In this document: in pieces, positions 22,584-33,030 of the stretch
Layout: each line of letters starts with the position of its first letter
How positions within the stretch are numbered: position 1 is the first letter of the stretch
Position numbers and translations under genes: made by a program
Notes under the pieces: generated by a model
The model's input: the letters and a program-made list of their open reading frames with translations, nothing else
Databases searched by the model: none
What the model was told of the DNA's origin: nothing
Assembly (NCBI GenBank): GCA_015680685.1
Contig: MNCI01000556.1
Coordinates: 734,648 to 798,647 of the forward strand
From: Gnetum montanum
Taxonomy: Eukaryota; Streptophyta; Gnetopsida; Gnetales; Gnetaceae
Direction: 5' to 3'
DNA: 64,000 nt

Positions 22584-25500
22584 CTAAACATAATACCACT
22601 TCAGATATACATGATTTACCAGGTTCGGTAATTTGTTGTCGTTGACGTCTGCTAATTTGAATGCTCCGTTGCTGTACGCATCAACCGCCAAGAAAGGGCC
22701 CTCCCAGTTTGCAGAGAACTTGCCCACTAGTTCACGCACGGCCTTGAGAACTAAATCTCCTTTCTTGATTAGGTGTTGCTGAAGGTTGTGACGATGCTTC
22801 TATCTCTGTTTGTCTTGATACTTTTCAATTGTGTCAAGCGTCTGTATTCGCTTCTCTTCCACTGAATCCAAATCCATTAACCGAGACTCGGTGTGTTGAG
22901 CCTCATTTATAATGGTGGAGAGGATCATTCTCAGAGAAGGAATTTGCAACTCGAGAGGCAACACTGATTCAGACCCATAAACCAGGCTAAAGGGCGTACT
23001 ACCTGAAGCCATCCTACATGTAGTACAATACACCCATAGCACATAGAGGATTTTTTCATGCCATCGTCTCTTATTGCTATCGAGCATCTTCTTAAGAAGA
23101 TTGATGATCACTTTGTTCGTTGCTTCAGCTTGACCATTCGCTTGCGGGTAATAGGGGGAGGAAAAAGATTGTCTAATGCCCAGGTTATCACAGAAGGATT
23201 TGGTTTCCGTGCTACTAAACTATGGCCCATTGTTGGTCACGATAGTCATCGGAAGACCAAATCTGGTTACTATATTGTCCAGGATAAAATGGCAAATCTG
23301 CTGAGATGTGATCTTTTGCAGGGGAGAAGCCTCTACCCACTTTGTATAATACTCAGTGGTGGTAATGATGAATCTATGACCTGTGGAAGATTTCTGCGTG
23401 ATGGGGCCTATAATGTCTAGTCCCCATTGTTGAAATGGCCATGTTATCTGCGTTGTATGTAATTTTGTAGGTGACATGTGTATGAGATTAGCGTGACACT
23501 GACACGTGTCACAAGTTTTAACCTTTGTCAGGCAATCCTTTTCCATGCGTGGCCAATAGTATCCTAAGCGATGAATTTTTGAGGCCATAGCTCGTGGTGC
23601 TACGTGGCTGCCACACAGTCCCTCGTGAACTTTGCCGACTATATGCTGCGCTTGGTTTTTGTCAACGTAAGTAAGTAGCACGCCATCAAAGGAGCATCTA
23701 CAAAGAGTGCTGTCTCCAATGATGATGTATTGCCTGGCCCGCTTGCGGATCACATCTTTCTATGCACGTGTCAATTTAGACGGTAGCTCGCCCTGTAAAA
23801 GGTAAGTTTTAATCTCCTCGAGAAGAGAAGAGATTTGCACCGTCTAAATGATAGGTTCTGCGCAGTCTGTTATCAATGCAGGGCAGGTGTCAAAAATATG
23901 TGAAGGTACGTTCAAAGCCAATGTAGCCAATGCGTCGGCCAGTGTGTTGTCAGTGCATGACACGTGCTGGGCATCGATGGTATCAAATCGTATCAGAAGA
24001 TCTTTAGCTTTATCGCAGTAGGGCTGCAAATGTACAGCCTTGCAGGCGTAGACTCCTGTGATCTAATTTATGACAAGCATCGAATCGCCCCTAATTGCTA
24101 GGTGTCGAACATCGAGTTCCCTGGCAATTAGTAATCCCCTGAGGAGCCCCTCGTACTCTGCCACATTGTTCGTACAGGGGAAGGTCAAGTGATAAGCATG
24201 GAGATGCACATCCTCAGGTGATAGCATAATAACAATGGCAGCACTACCACCTCTAGCGGTTGAAGCTCCGTCGAAATACAACGTTGCTTCGGGGCCTGTC
24301 AAGACAGGTTTTAAACTATGTACATGTTCGTCGGGGAACTCTGGTTCTATAGTCGCCTGATTGTTAATTGGTGAAATTATTAACCAGGAAGCTATTGCCT
24401 GGCCTTTCGTAGATGATTGGCCAATATAATGCAGATCAAATTCTGCCGTGATAGCCTCCAGCGAGCTATTTTACTACACTCGTATAGGTTGTGCATAATG
24501 GCCCTAAGGATGTTGTTTTTACAGATGATGTTGACCTTGCTACGGAAAAGATAATGTCTACAATTTTTAAGCGTAAAAACTAATGCTAGGCAATTACGCT
24601 CTACGTCATTGTACCTCGTTTTGTACGCACATAGAGCATGACTCAAGTAGTAGATGCGCACTTCCGACCCATCATCCCTCCTTTGAAAAAGTAATGCGGT
24701 TAACGCTACGTCTGAAGTTGTAAGGTAAATGTAAAATGGTAAGTCCCTTTGTGGTGGGAAAACCATTGGTAAATGTTGTAGTTCTTGTTTTAAGCTGTCA
24801 AACGCACGTTGGCAATCATCGGTCCATTCGAAATTAACCCCCTTTTTCAGCAAGTGTTGCATAGGGTCTAGCTTGTCGGTTAATCTCGAGATGAACCGGC
24901 GTATGAATTGTAAGCGTCCCTGTAACCCGCGTAATTGCTTGAGGTCTGTAGGAGGCATTAATTCGACAATGGCTTTGACCTTATTAGGGTCAACTCGTAT
25001 GCTGGTTTCTGACACCACAAACCCCAGCATGCATTCGATTTTAACTCCAAATACGCACTTCTTCGGGTTAAGCCGAAGCTCGTATTTAAAGCATCTTTTA
25101 AGGACTAACTCCAGGTCTCCTGAATGATCCTCAAACTTTAAAGACTTTACAGCTATATCGTCTATGTAATCATTCAGTCTTCCTAGGAGGTAATCACTAA
25201 AGATGTATGTCATGGCTCGCTGATACGTTTCTCCGGCGTTCTTTAGACCAAAAGGCATCATGCTATAACAGAAAGTTCCCTAGGGCATCATGAACATTGT
25301 TGTTAATTGATGTTCTGGGTTGATGCGAATCTGATTATAGCCTGAAAAACCATCCATAAAGGATAGAAGCACATGCCTAGCTGTCGGATCGACTAGCTGA
25401 TCGATACTCGGAAGCGGGAAGTTATCCTTGATTGTGGCCTTATTCAAATCCCGGAAGTCTATGCAGATGCGTATACTTCTGGTCTTCTTTGGGATGACTA

Positions 25501-26017
25501 CAATGTTAGATACCCAATCCAAGTAATTAACCACGCGAATGAAACCAGCCTAATACAGTTTGGTGATTTCATCACGCACGGCTAGTGCGATCTTTGGCTT
25601 GATTTTGCGTGCCTTTTGCCTAACTGCCTTAATCTGCGGATCTAAGATGATGTTATGTTGGATTAGCCTGGGATCTAGTCCAGGCATATCCTCGTATGAC
25701 CATGCAAAGACCGTGATGTTATCTTGCAGGACTTGTTTTATAGCATCATGCGATTTTTGATCTAGTAAAGAGCTGACTTTAAGCGTTTTGGCTTCACCCT
25801 TATGCATAACGATAGAAACCTCACTGAGGGGGTCTTCGGTTATGTCTTCAGCCTCCAGATCTAGCGTATGTGTCAACTATTCTGGGGACATCTCCGACGC
25901 GGCTATGGTTACGTTTTCTAAAGGGGGGTTAACGTCTACTAGCATGGAGTCGAATTGCCTAACTACCTTCCCGTATTGGCCCGTCAAAGTTAGAGGTGCT
26001 GAAAATGTTGCGTCCAT
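22584..26017 (-). pseudogene. N1 pol: RT, RNase H, second RNase H, integrase
   Basis: An ORF of about 1,144 codons opens at ATG 26,017 (MDATFSAPLTLTGQYG) and ends at a TAG at 22,584, with few stops and no clear frameshift. RT: IPKKTRSIRICIDFRDLNKA, FMDGFSGYNQI, MPFGLKNAGETYQRAM and the catalytic YIDDIA at about 25,160. RT-linked RNase H: FEWTDDCQRAFDSLKQ to IYYLSHALCAYKTRYND. Second, archaeal-like RNase H (23,860-24,302): LYFDGAST, NNVAEYEGLL, IRGDSMLVIN and NTLADALATL hold the acidic residues. Integrase (22,600-23,753): zinc-binding HEGLCGSH...CDTCQ, WGLDIIGP, IVTNNGP (second catalytic Asp reads N) and QANGQAEATNK (Glu). The C-terminus ends VNHVYLKWYYV. Its promoter side faces the antisense gene 427 bp away. 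Stops and the Asp-to-Asn change suggest inactivity. Confidence 0.88.
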
Positions 26018-26285
26018 TTGCCATCTATCCTGCAAAACCACCAAGTGCGTAAATGATTAGGAGAGACGTGACGTGATGTCGTCAAACGTGGAAGGCTAAC
26101 TGAATTTTGAATATTGTAAACAAGCTGTAATTAATGCTACCCGATTACGAGGTGATAAGATGCGGTAGTTTAACGTCATTTCGGATAGTGGTGCATGCGA
26201 TATCAGCCGCATTAATATCTCGATTTTCGGGTTCCATTTTAGGGAAGTCCCACTAAAATCAGATATCAAGTCGGTGATCCTCGCA

Positions 26286-26293
26286 TATAAGTA
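26286..26293 (+). promoter_or_regulatory. TATA box of N1 antisense gene
   Basis: GCATATAAGTA lies on the plus strand about 150 bp upstream of the ATG at 26,444. N2 has GCATATAAGTAGG at the matching place (47,788-47,781, minus), and both are followed by GGCTG(C/T)TGGCTATTG. Conservation in a stretch that is otherwise non-coding on both strands suggests a real core promoter. Confidence 0.6.
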
Positions 26294-26443
26294 AGTGGTT
26301 TTTGATGAGGACAGGCTGCTGGCTATTGTGAATTTGAATTCGTAACTGTTGCTGAGCGAGAGAAGAAAGAGCAGCGGATTAGAGCGTGTGATTTTGCGAA
26401 GATTTGCAAGTGTTAAACGGTGAAAAATTTTGAAGCTGTTACA

Positions 26444-29400
26444 ATGGCACCAAAAAGTAAAAGGAAGAATGAAAAACTGGCCAAAATTGATGAGGTGCAA
26501 GAAAATCTGGAGCGCGTTTCGTAGGTGGTGGTCGATGTTCGTGACCCTACGCCTTTGAACCGGTAGGTCATTCCTTACATGCTTATGTTTGTTTTAATGT
26601 CTACTTTCCGTGGTATCTTTTGTGTGAATGTGGGTTTCAAATTATGGACCTCGGGTTAATGCGAGGGTTTGATGGGGTTGCGTCTACCACCGTTGTCAGG
26701 GACGAACCTTGCGTTGTTGCAAGGGTTTGGGCGATTTCGGCCTGGATAACTAGGTGTAGTTATAAGTTTTCTGTATTAGTCATGCAAACATAAATCTAGG
26801 TGTTAATGTATGTATTGGGTTTTCTATACAGCATTACTCTAAAGCCTGTTCTGATTGTCTTGGATATTATCGGGGTTTTGTGTTGTATAAACCCCATCGT
26901 CCCCAATGTCCCTCCCCCGCAAACGCGGTTGCAAGGGAAGGCCATATGGTTTCGATGGGATGCACTGGAGTTTCTGCAGTTCTTGTTGAGCAACTACAGC
27001 ATCATTATGTGGTCTTATTTGTCTAGCGATATCACCGGTGCCATTTTAGAGCACCTGTTGGCGTGTTCTGCACAAGGGATTCTGGCCTTCTTGACAGACG
27101 GGGCCATCGATACGGGTCGTCCCGAGGACCGAGAACTTAGCGCCCGAGGCTTAAGGTGCTTAAACTGGATCTTGGAAATGGCTCATTTTAGTTGTTATCA
27201 TGCATATAACACGCTGTTCATGGCTCGCCATGTCTCGACCTATTTCCAGAACCCACAAGGCACAGTGTACTACGCAGGCGGGTAAGCGAATTTTGTTAAC
27301 TGTATTTTTTTTGTTATATGTCTATCATTGATGTGAAGTATAAGATAATCCTATGTGCAAAATGTAAGATAATCCTATGTTGTATGGTACAGGTTTTTTA
27401 TTCATGACAATAGGTTAGTTGGAAATGGAGATGCGTTATCATGGGCCGAAACAGCAATAATGCCATTTACCTCAACTAGCAACGTGCGCGCTGGTGTTAT
27501 AGGGCAGATTGGCTTCGACATGCGTGAGTATCCCACCCGCTATGCTAAGGCTTTTGAGAATTGCCAGAAACTCAGGTGGCTGCATGATGACTAGACCTTA
27601 GATCCACGCCTTACCATTGAGGACGTGCAGAGGAACCTTCTGCCATTTCCCTTGCCATTTGGACCTGGTAAGGCTGTTGTATAGTCGATTATTGCATAGT
27701 ATAGTTGTAAATTATGAGTGTTGCGTAATAGTGTTTTAGTTTGACTTGTGTTTTACGCTGTTCAGTTAGGGAATCCCAGGAGATTACCCTTACGATTTCC
27801 GATAGCGAGGTGAGCACCATCCTCTTCCGCTACGACAACATCAAGGACGCACAGCGTTGGCTAGGCCACTCAGCGGCCCCAGTCGCAGTGACCACCAAGA
27901 TCCGAGCAGCAGGGCTAATGCATCTATTTTTAGCTGCAACTCCAGATGTCCCTTCCAGTGAAATGCTGACCCTGGTCAACTCCTTCAACGAAAAGGAAGA
28001 GCATTTTTGCACGCGCGTACATAACGTATGTGTAAGCTTTAACATTGACGCTCAGCTCTTTGCAGACCTATTTGGCATTCCCTCCAACGGCCTTCCTGTA
28101 AGTGAGAAGGCGAACAGGAGCCTTGACTTCCAGGAGTGGCTGGAGGAGTGGGTAAGGATCCCGAAGGAGCCTAAAGGGTTTCCTTGTGAAAGATTCTAGA
28201 TGGGCATTGCCAAGACACTTTATCCCCTTTTCCGGGCCCGGACCTTTGCCAAAACTCTCTCGCAGGGGAAGTTCTTTTCTATAGAACAGACCCGTATTAT
28301 GTGGGAGGTTCTGGAAGAGGGGACCCAGTTCAATTGGGCAAGCTATTTCGCTAAGGGGTTGCGCAACGAGATGATTAAGCTTCGCCAGAAGCTTGAGTCT
28401 CGTTTCAACGTGCATTACGCCTTCTTCATAGCTTTCCTTAAGCATTTTGCTGAGTTTCTGGTCGTCGAAAGGAATGGGGTCTAGGTATAGCAAGACCGAG
28501 ACCAGCTATCCAGACCCTGGGTTACCCATATCCTCAGCACTACCCGTGGGCAGGATCCGCCGGAAGGGATCAGGGAGTCATTGTCTATAATGACCAAGGG
28601 GTTGGCGGCGTCTCGGCTACGAGGCCCCGATAGTATAGGTGGGATAATGCCTACCTACACTAGCGACGCCTCATGGGGAAAACATATGGTGGAGGAAATC
28701 ATGGAACTTGCAGCTCGGAGCAAAAGGCTTCGTATAACCGAGGCCTCTGCGAAGCCTAGGAGCGGCGTAGGCCGAACTGTGGCGATCAAAGTTCAGTGGA
28801 GTAAGCCTCCGCCTGGTAAGCATGAAGGAACTGTATTACACAATGTTTATTTAGAATGTTTGGAATGCTATACTAAGGTGTTGTGATATGACCAGTGAAA
28901 ATTACAGAGGAGCTAACTCCTGAGATGGGGGCAGTTGTTCTACGTCATGGGGAAGGGACCTCAATTTTGGAAAAAGAGGCCCCAGCTGTCGAGACAAGCA
29001 CTACACAGACTCATGTGCATGGGGAGGCCCCAGCTACTGGAACCAGCGACGCACAGACCCAAATGTGTGAAGAGGCAAAGGAGGCAGAAGATGTTGGCAA
29101 AGACGCCACTGTCACCGATAGAGGTAATGAGTGTGTTAGCACGTTTACAGGATTCTGTAAATAGATGAAGTTTCTAACTGGATCACGCTACAGGAGAAGA
29201 GGATGTATCCATGTCTGTCGCTGTGAACAGAGCATGGAGAGACTTCCCTGAAAAATTTGCCTTCATGGAAGGTGTTGTCAGTGATATGATCGAGCGCCTG
29301 GAGCGCGTCAAACCTGGAGCTAGTACGTTATGGTTGTAGTAAGTTTGTGATATTACATAGTGGTAATGTGTCACCAACATTGATGATTGTTTCTATTAGG

Positions 29401-30571
29401 AGCTCGCCTCTGATGGGATCCCACGGAGCCCATTGAATTAGACACAGTGGAGCCCCCATTTGATGGGGCGGCCGTGCCACACCACATTTATGAGGAAATG
29501 CGTAAATGTGCGCTACGCTCGACACGCTCCTGATGGGAAAGCAGGGGCATAAATGAAAATCTATGGAAGAGGCTGCAAAGGTCGGAGCAGAGGGTTGAGT
29601 CTCCGATCAAAGAGGTCGGGGACTTAAGATCATGATGCGACTTCCTACAGGCGCGGGCAATAGGGGATGAAGACTAGCGTACCACTGTTGTCGACTACTC
29701 CCGTTATTGGACCGCCATCAAAAATAGCGTACAGACCAGTCAGGCATTGGTAGAGCAGCGGATGCAGATAGAACTCCTAGCTCAGAAAAGCCAGGATTGG
29801 AGGGATTATTGTGCATGTGTGCAAGAGTGGGGGCAGAATGAGAAAGACCACAAACATCTGTGTAAGCGAGAAAGCATCGCTTATCGCAAACTTTATCACG
29901 ATTCTGTCATCAAAGCTCAATCCCTGGAAGTCTTTTTGGATGTCATCGGAGCATCCGAAGCCTTCAAGAAGTTTCAAGAGCAGGTGACTATAAGTGCGTC
30001 TTCGGAAAAGGGAGATGACTCTCCCTGGGGACCATAGGATAGTCCCTACATTCTTCCCCGATCCACCTCGCTGGACTAGTGTGGAGAAAGGGAAAGTGAA
30101 GGCCGGAGTTGTCTTGGGAGAGGATGTGTGACCAGATCTAACGGAGGAAGAGATTATGAGGCACCTGTGGGCTGGCCTGGAGAAGGTTCCCTTCGCTGTG
30201 GAAGCAGGGCCATCGCGAGTAAGCTTCTGCATGACTAAATCTAAATTCTCTGATTGTTTTATCAAGGTTTGCCTTGCTAATGTGTTTTCTTCTTTTGTAT
30301 CTAGGTACCAGAAGAGGAGAGAGAAGATGAGCCAGCTGAGGAGTTAGCAGAGGAAGCAGCATAAGTAGAAGAAGAAGCAGCGGAAGAGGAAGAACGCAGC
30401 GATGAAGAGCGTCCTCCCGTGGAGCCGGAGCCAGAACGAGGACCTCATGAAGAGGAAATTTTTCGTGAAAGAATAATTCCCAGAAACGATGGCCCACTGG
30501 AGGACGATCTATTAGGGCTGGATCTGGACTTAAGAGATACTGGCGACAGTGGCAGTAGGGGAAATGCGTAA
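26444..30571 (+). CDS. N1 antisense eight-exon gene between protease and RT (decayed copy)
   Basis: Exons by frame, GT-AG signals and comparison with N2: 26,444-26,562; 26,832-27,281; 27,393-27,667; 27,766-28,815; 28,896-29,123; 29,194-29,322; 29,400-30,218; 30,305-30,571, stop TAA. Six junctions keep frame as read; the seventh fits after one frameshift near 30,030. The product is about 1,110 residues. It starts MAPKSKRKNEKLAKIDEV. Exon 2 gives LIVLDIIGVLC and FRWDALEFLQFLLSNYSIIM, resembling motif I and the following helix of plant FCP1/NLI-type HAD phosphatases with the second Asp missing. Exon 4 (NVCVSFNIDAQLFADLFGIP, FNWASYFAKGL) resembles the plant putative transposon-protein domain. Exon 7 is coiled coil (VEQRMQIELLAQKSQDW) and exon 8 a Glu-rich tail ending LDLDLRDTGDSGSRGNA. 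Stops in exons 1, 3, 4, 7 and 8 make this copy defective. Function unknown. Confidence 0.8.
26647..26727 (+). other. Paired short hairpins in first intron of N1 antisense gene
   Basis: CCTCG...CGAGG (26,649-26,666) and AACCTTGC...GCAAGGGTT (26,705-26,727) are two similar stem-loops about 55 bp apart. In N2 the second stem reads CCTTGT...ACAAGG, with both sides changed and pairing kept. This may be a structured RNA element or chance retention. Confidence 0.4.
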
Positions 30572-30767
30572 TTGTGGTTTACGCATAGTTTTATTGATGG
30601 TGAAGTCAAGTATTGTTTTATGAATGATTGCAAAGATGCGTTATAAAACCTGGTGGATGCTTTTAAATGTCAATTATTTTGTCTTTTTTGGCTTTTATGC
30701 TTTTATCTGCACAACGTGAACGTAATTATTAAGCGTTTCGCCTAAGTTATGATGATAGAATGTAATG

Positions 30768-30985
30768 GCTAGTTTAAGGCCATCGCGGGCCGTCATACGA
30801 TTTTGCGTGAACTAGTGACCAGTTTAAGGCCGTTGCGGGCCTACTGCGTAATCAAGCATAAATAGTCATAGTATGCAATCCTGTGTAACTAGTTTAAGGC
30901 CGTTGTGGGCCAAAGCGTAATACGCATAAATGATAATGGTATACAATTCTGTGTAACTAGTTTAAGGCCGTTGTGGGCGACAGCG
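30768..30985. repeat. N1 tandem repeats between converging genes
   Basis: Four copies of a unit with core CTAGTTTAAGGCCGTTGCGGG, spaced 60-75 bp, begin about 200 bp after the antisense gene stop and lie before the end of the protease ORF. The GGCC-N6-GGCC core can fold on itself. The inverse arrangement, with about five copies, is present in N2 at 43,855-44,015, so the array belongs to the family. Its place suggests a two-way 3' end or polyadenylation region; this is inferred from position only. Confidence 0.7.
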
Positions 30986-31158
30986 TAACTGTGTGATATA
31001 GAAAGCATAAATAGTATGAATATAGTAAATTGAATAACATAAGAAATGACAAGCGTAAACTCCGGAAGCGAATGTAGCATGAAAATGTATGACACAAAAC
31101 TACTAAGTATAACCATGATAACTTGCTAAGACATGATAACAGACGCAAGGACCCTCGT

Positions 31159-33030
31159 TCAACCATTAATACGCAATTGTCTCTTGATGGCCTTTACGTT
31201 GAGCATTGCGTAAGGGCGAGGAGACTTATGGTCTGGATCCTCTACGCTGCCATCCGGAAATGGTAGGTCGGCCCAAGCTAGACCGTCATTATTGCTATCA
31301 GTTTGTTGAGGGCTTTGGAGATGGGTTTGATCATCAGTTGTTTCTATCTCCGAACCCCATTCTTCTTCAATGTTATTGATGGTCGTGGGGGTGATTTCAT
31401 CACCGCGTATCACAACCTCCCCTCCGGCATAGGGAAGGTGTATCTCTTGGTGTATCGGTGACAAAATCACCCTCAGCTGGGCTAACCACGACCTCCCTAA
31501 GATCAGGTTGAACCTTGGCATCTCCTCGAGAACTAAGAAAGTGGCTTCTGTTGGGAATTGATACCCCACCATAAACTCAATACGCACCGTCCCTTTGACC
31601 TGAACCCACACCCCATTGAACGATTTTACGCAAGCCATCGTCGTGGGCGTGATCTGGTCGACCAGACCCAACCTATCCATGATGGAATAGGGAATGACAT
31701 TGGTCGTTGCGCCATCGTCTACGTGCACTCTCCGGATCCGGTATTGACCGACCCGGATAGTGATAAACATAGGTTCAGTCGTGACCTGACCCTTCTTAGG
31801 ATCATCTTTGATAGACTCATCGTGAAAGGTCAACGAAGTAGGCATAAGTTGCTCAGCTTCGAAAGGAAACATGACAGCATGTATTGCTTCCTCTTCTGCT
31901 GGCAAGCTTTCATCCACTGATATGGATGTCAGCATGCGAACCATAGCCTCACGGTGTTCTCGAGACATCATAAGCAGGTCATAAAGGCTTAGGGTTGTAT
32001 TTTTTTGTTTGAGAGCCTGTTTAACTTATGTAAATGCATCGAGGAGGTCCTTCTCTCGGCTAGGTTGTTTATCCTCCTTGTCCTCTTCCATTCAGACCAA
32101 GAGACGGATCTCCTGAGGTAGAGCGGTGTCAGTCGGGGGGTTGTTCTTTTTCTCGCCAAGAGAAGGTGGTTACGTTTCTACACCTTTATCTTGCCCCTGA
32201 GGTACAGGCGGAGGCATAGAGGCCAGGGGCCTAGGCTTAGGGAAGCCAAGTGTAGAATGGTCTTTCGTTGCGTTAACTGGTGTGTCCTTTCCCTTTCGCT
32301 TGGGAGGTGACGGTTGACGCTTTTGGTTGGAGGTCTACCCCTACGTGAGAGGAGTAGCCTGTGGTTTTGGTGCCCTGATAATGAAGGGTGCCCTAGGTGT
32401 AGGCGTGGACAAGGCCACGGCTTGCCTGTCATTGCATGACTGAGGGTGTATCCAAGAAGGTGCCCGTATAATGAAGGGTGGCCTTGAGACTCCACTGGCT
32501 GCCGATGAAATGGTTGGCCCCCTTTGTGAGTTGGTAGGTACACGCAAAACAAAAGGCTGTTTTGGTGGTTCCCTCCTCTCACTATCCATACTCACCACAG
32601 TGATTGTATAAGGATCGTTGTTTGCGTTCAACGGGTCCTTATATACATGCAATGTTTGGTTTTCTAGACGCGTCAGGTTGCTGCTGTCTAACTTGAGTGA
32701 ACCATCATCTAACATACGTTGAATGTCATCTTTCAACGCCCAGTAGTAATCCGTATCGTGACCACACAGCTGGTGGTAGTCACAGAAACGGTCTAGCCTG
32801 AAAGATCTCGGAACTGGTGGTTCGTTAGGTAAGGCTAAAGAAGGGTTCTTTAGCAGTTCACAATGACGTCTGTGATGCTTTAGAGCTTCCTCAGACACCT
32901 TTTTAGGTTGAATGTGCCCTACCCCTAATAGTTGTTTCAACAGTTCGGAATGTTTTACAGGCAAGGCCGTGTACTTTGAGCGATCTTTACGCTCAAATTT
33001 TGGTTTAGGCTGGGGGGCCCTTCAGGGGCA
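31159..33030 (-). pseudogene. N1 Gag C-terminal part and aspartic protease
   Basis: This frame is shifted by -1 from the capsid ORF and opens in KFERKDRSKYTALPVKHSEL near 33,010. The Gag part holds a zinc-finger-like CDYHQLCGHDTDYYWALK (C, H, H in place, last Cys now Tyr; N2 keeps Cys). It is followed by repeated PPFIIRAP phrases. Protease (31,159-31,971): VHVDDGATTNVIPYSIMDRL as active-site block and FNLILGRSWLAQLR as the flap/LGR block. The expected D-[ST]-G reads D-D-G-A. The end is LNVKAIKRQLRING. It should release Gag and Pol products in the particle. A few stops occur near 32,030-32,340. Confidence 0.8.

Noticed and set aside
26444-30571. Idea that the eight-exon gene is an ordinary host gene interrupted by a retrotransposon
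   Set aside because: The same gene, with the same exon borders, occupies the same place in N2, which has its own LTRs and TSD. It belongs to the element family.
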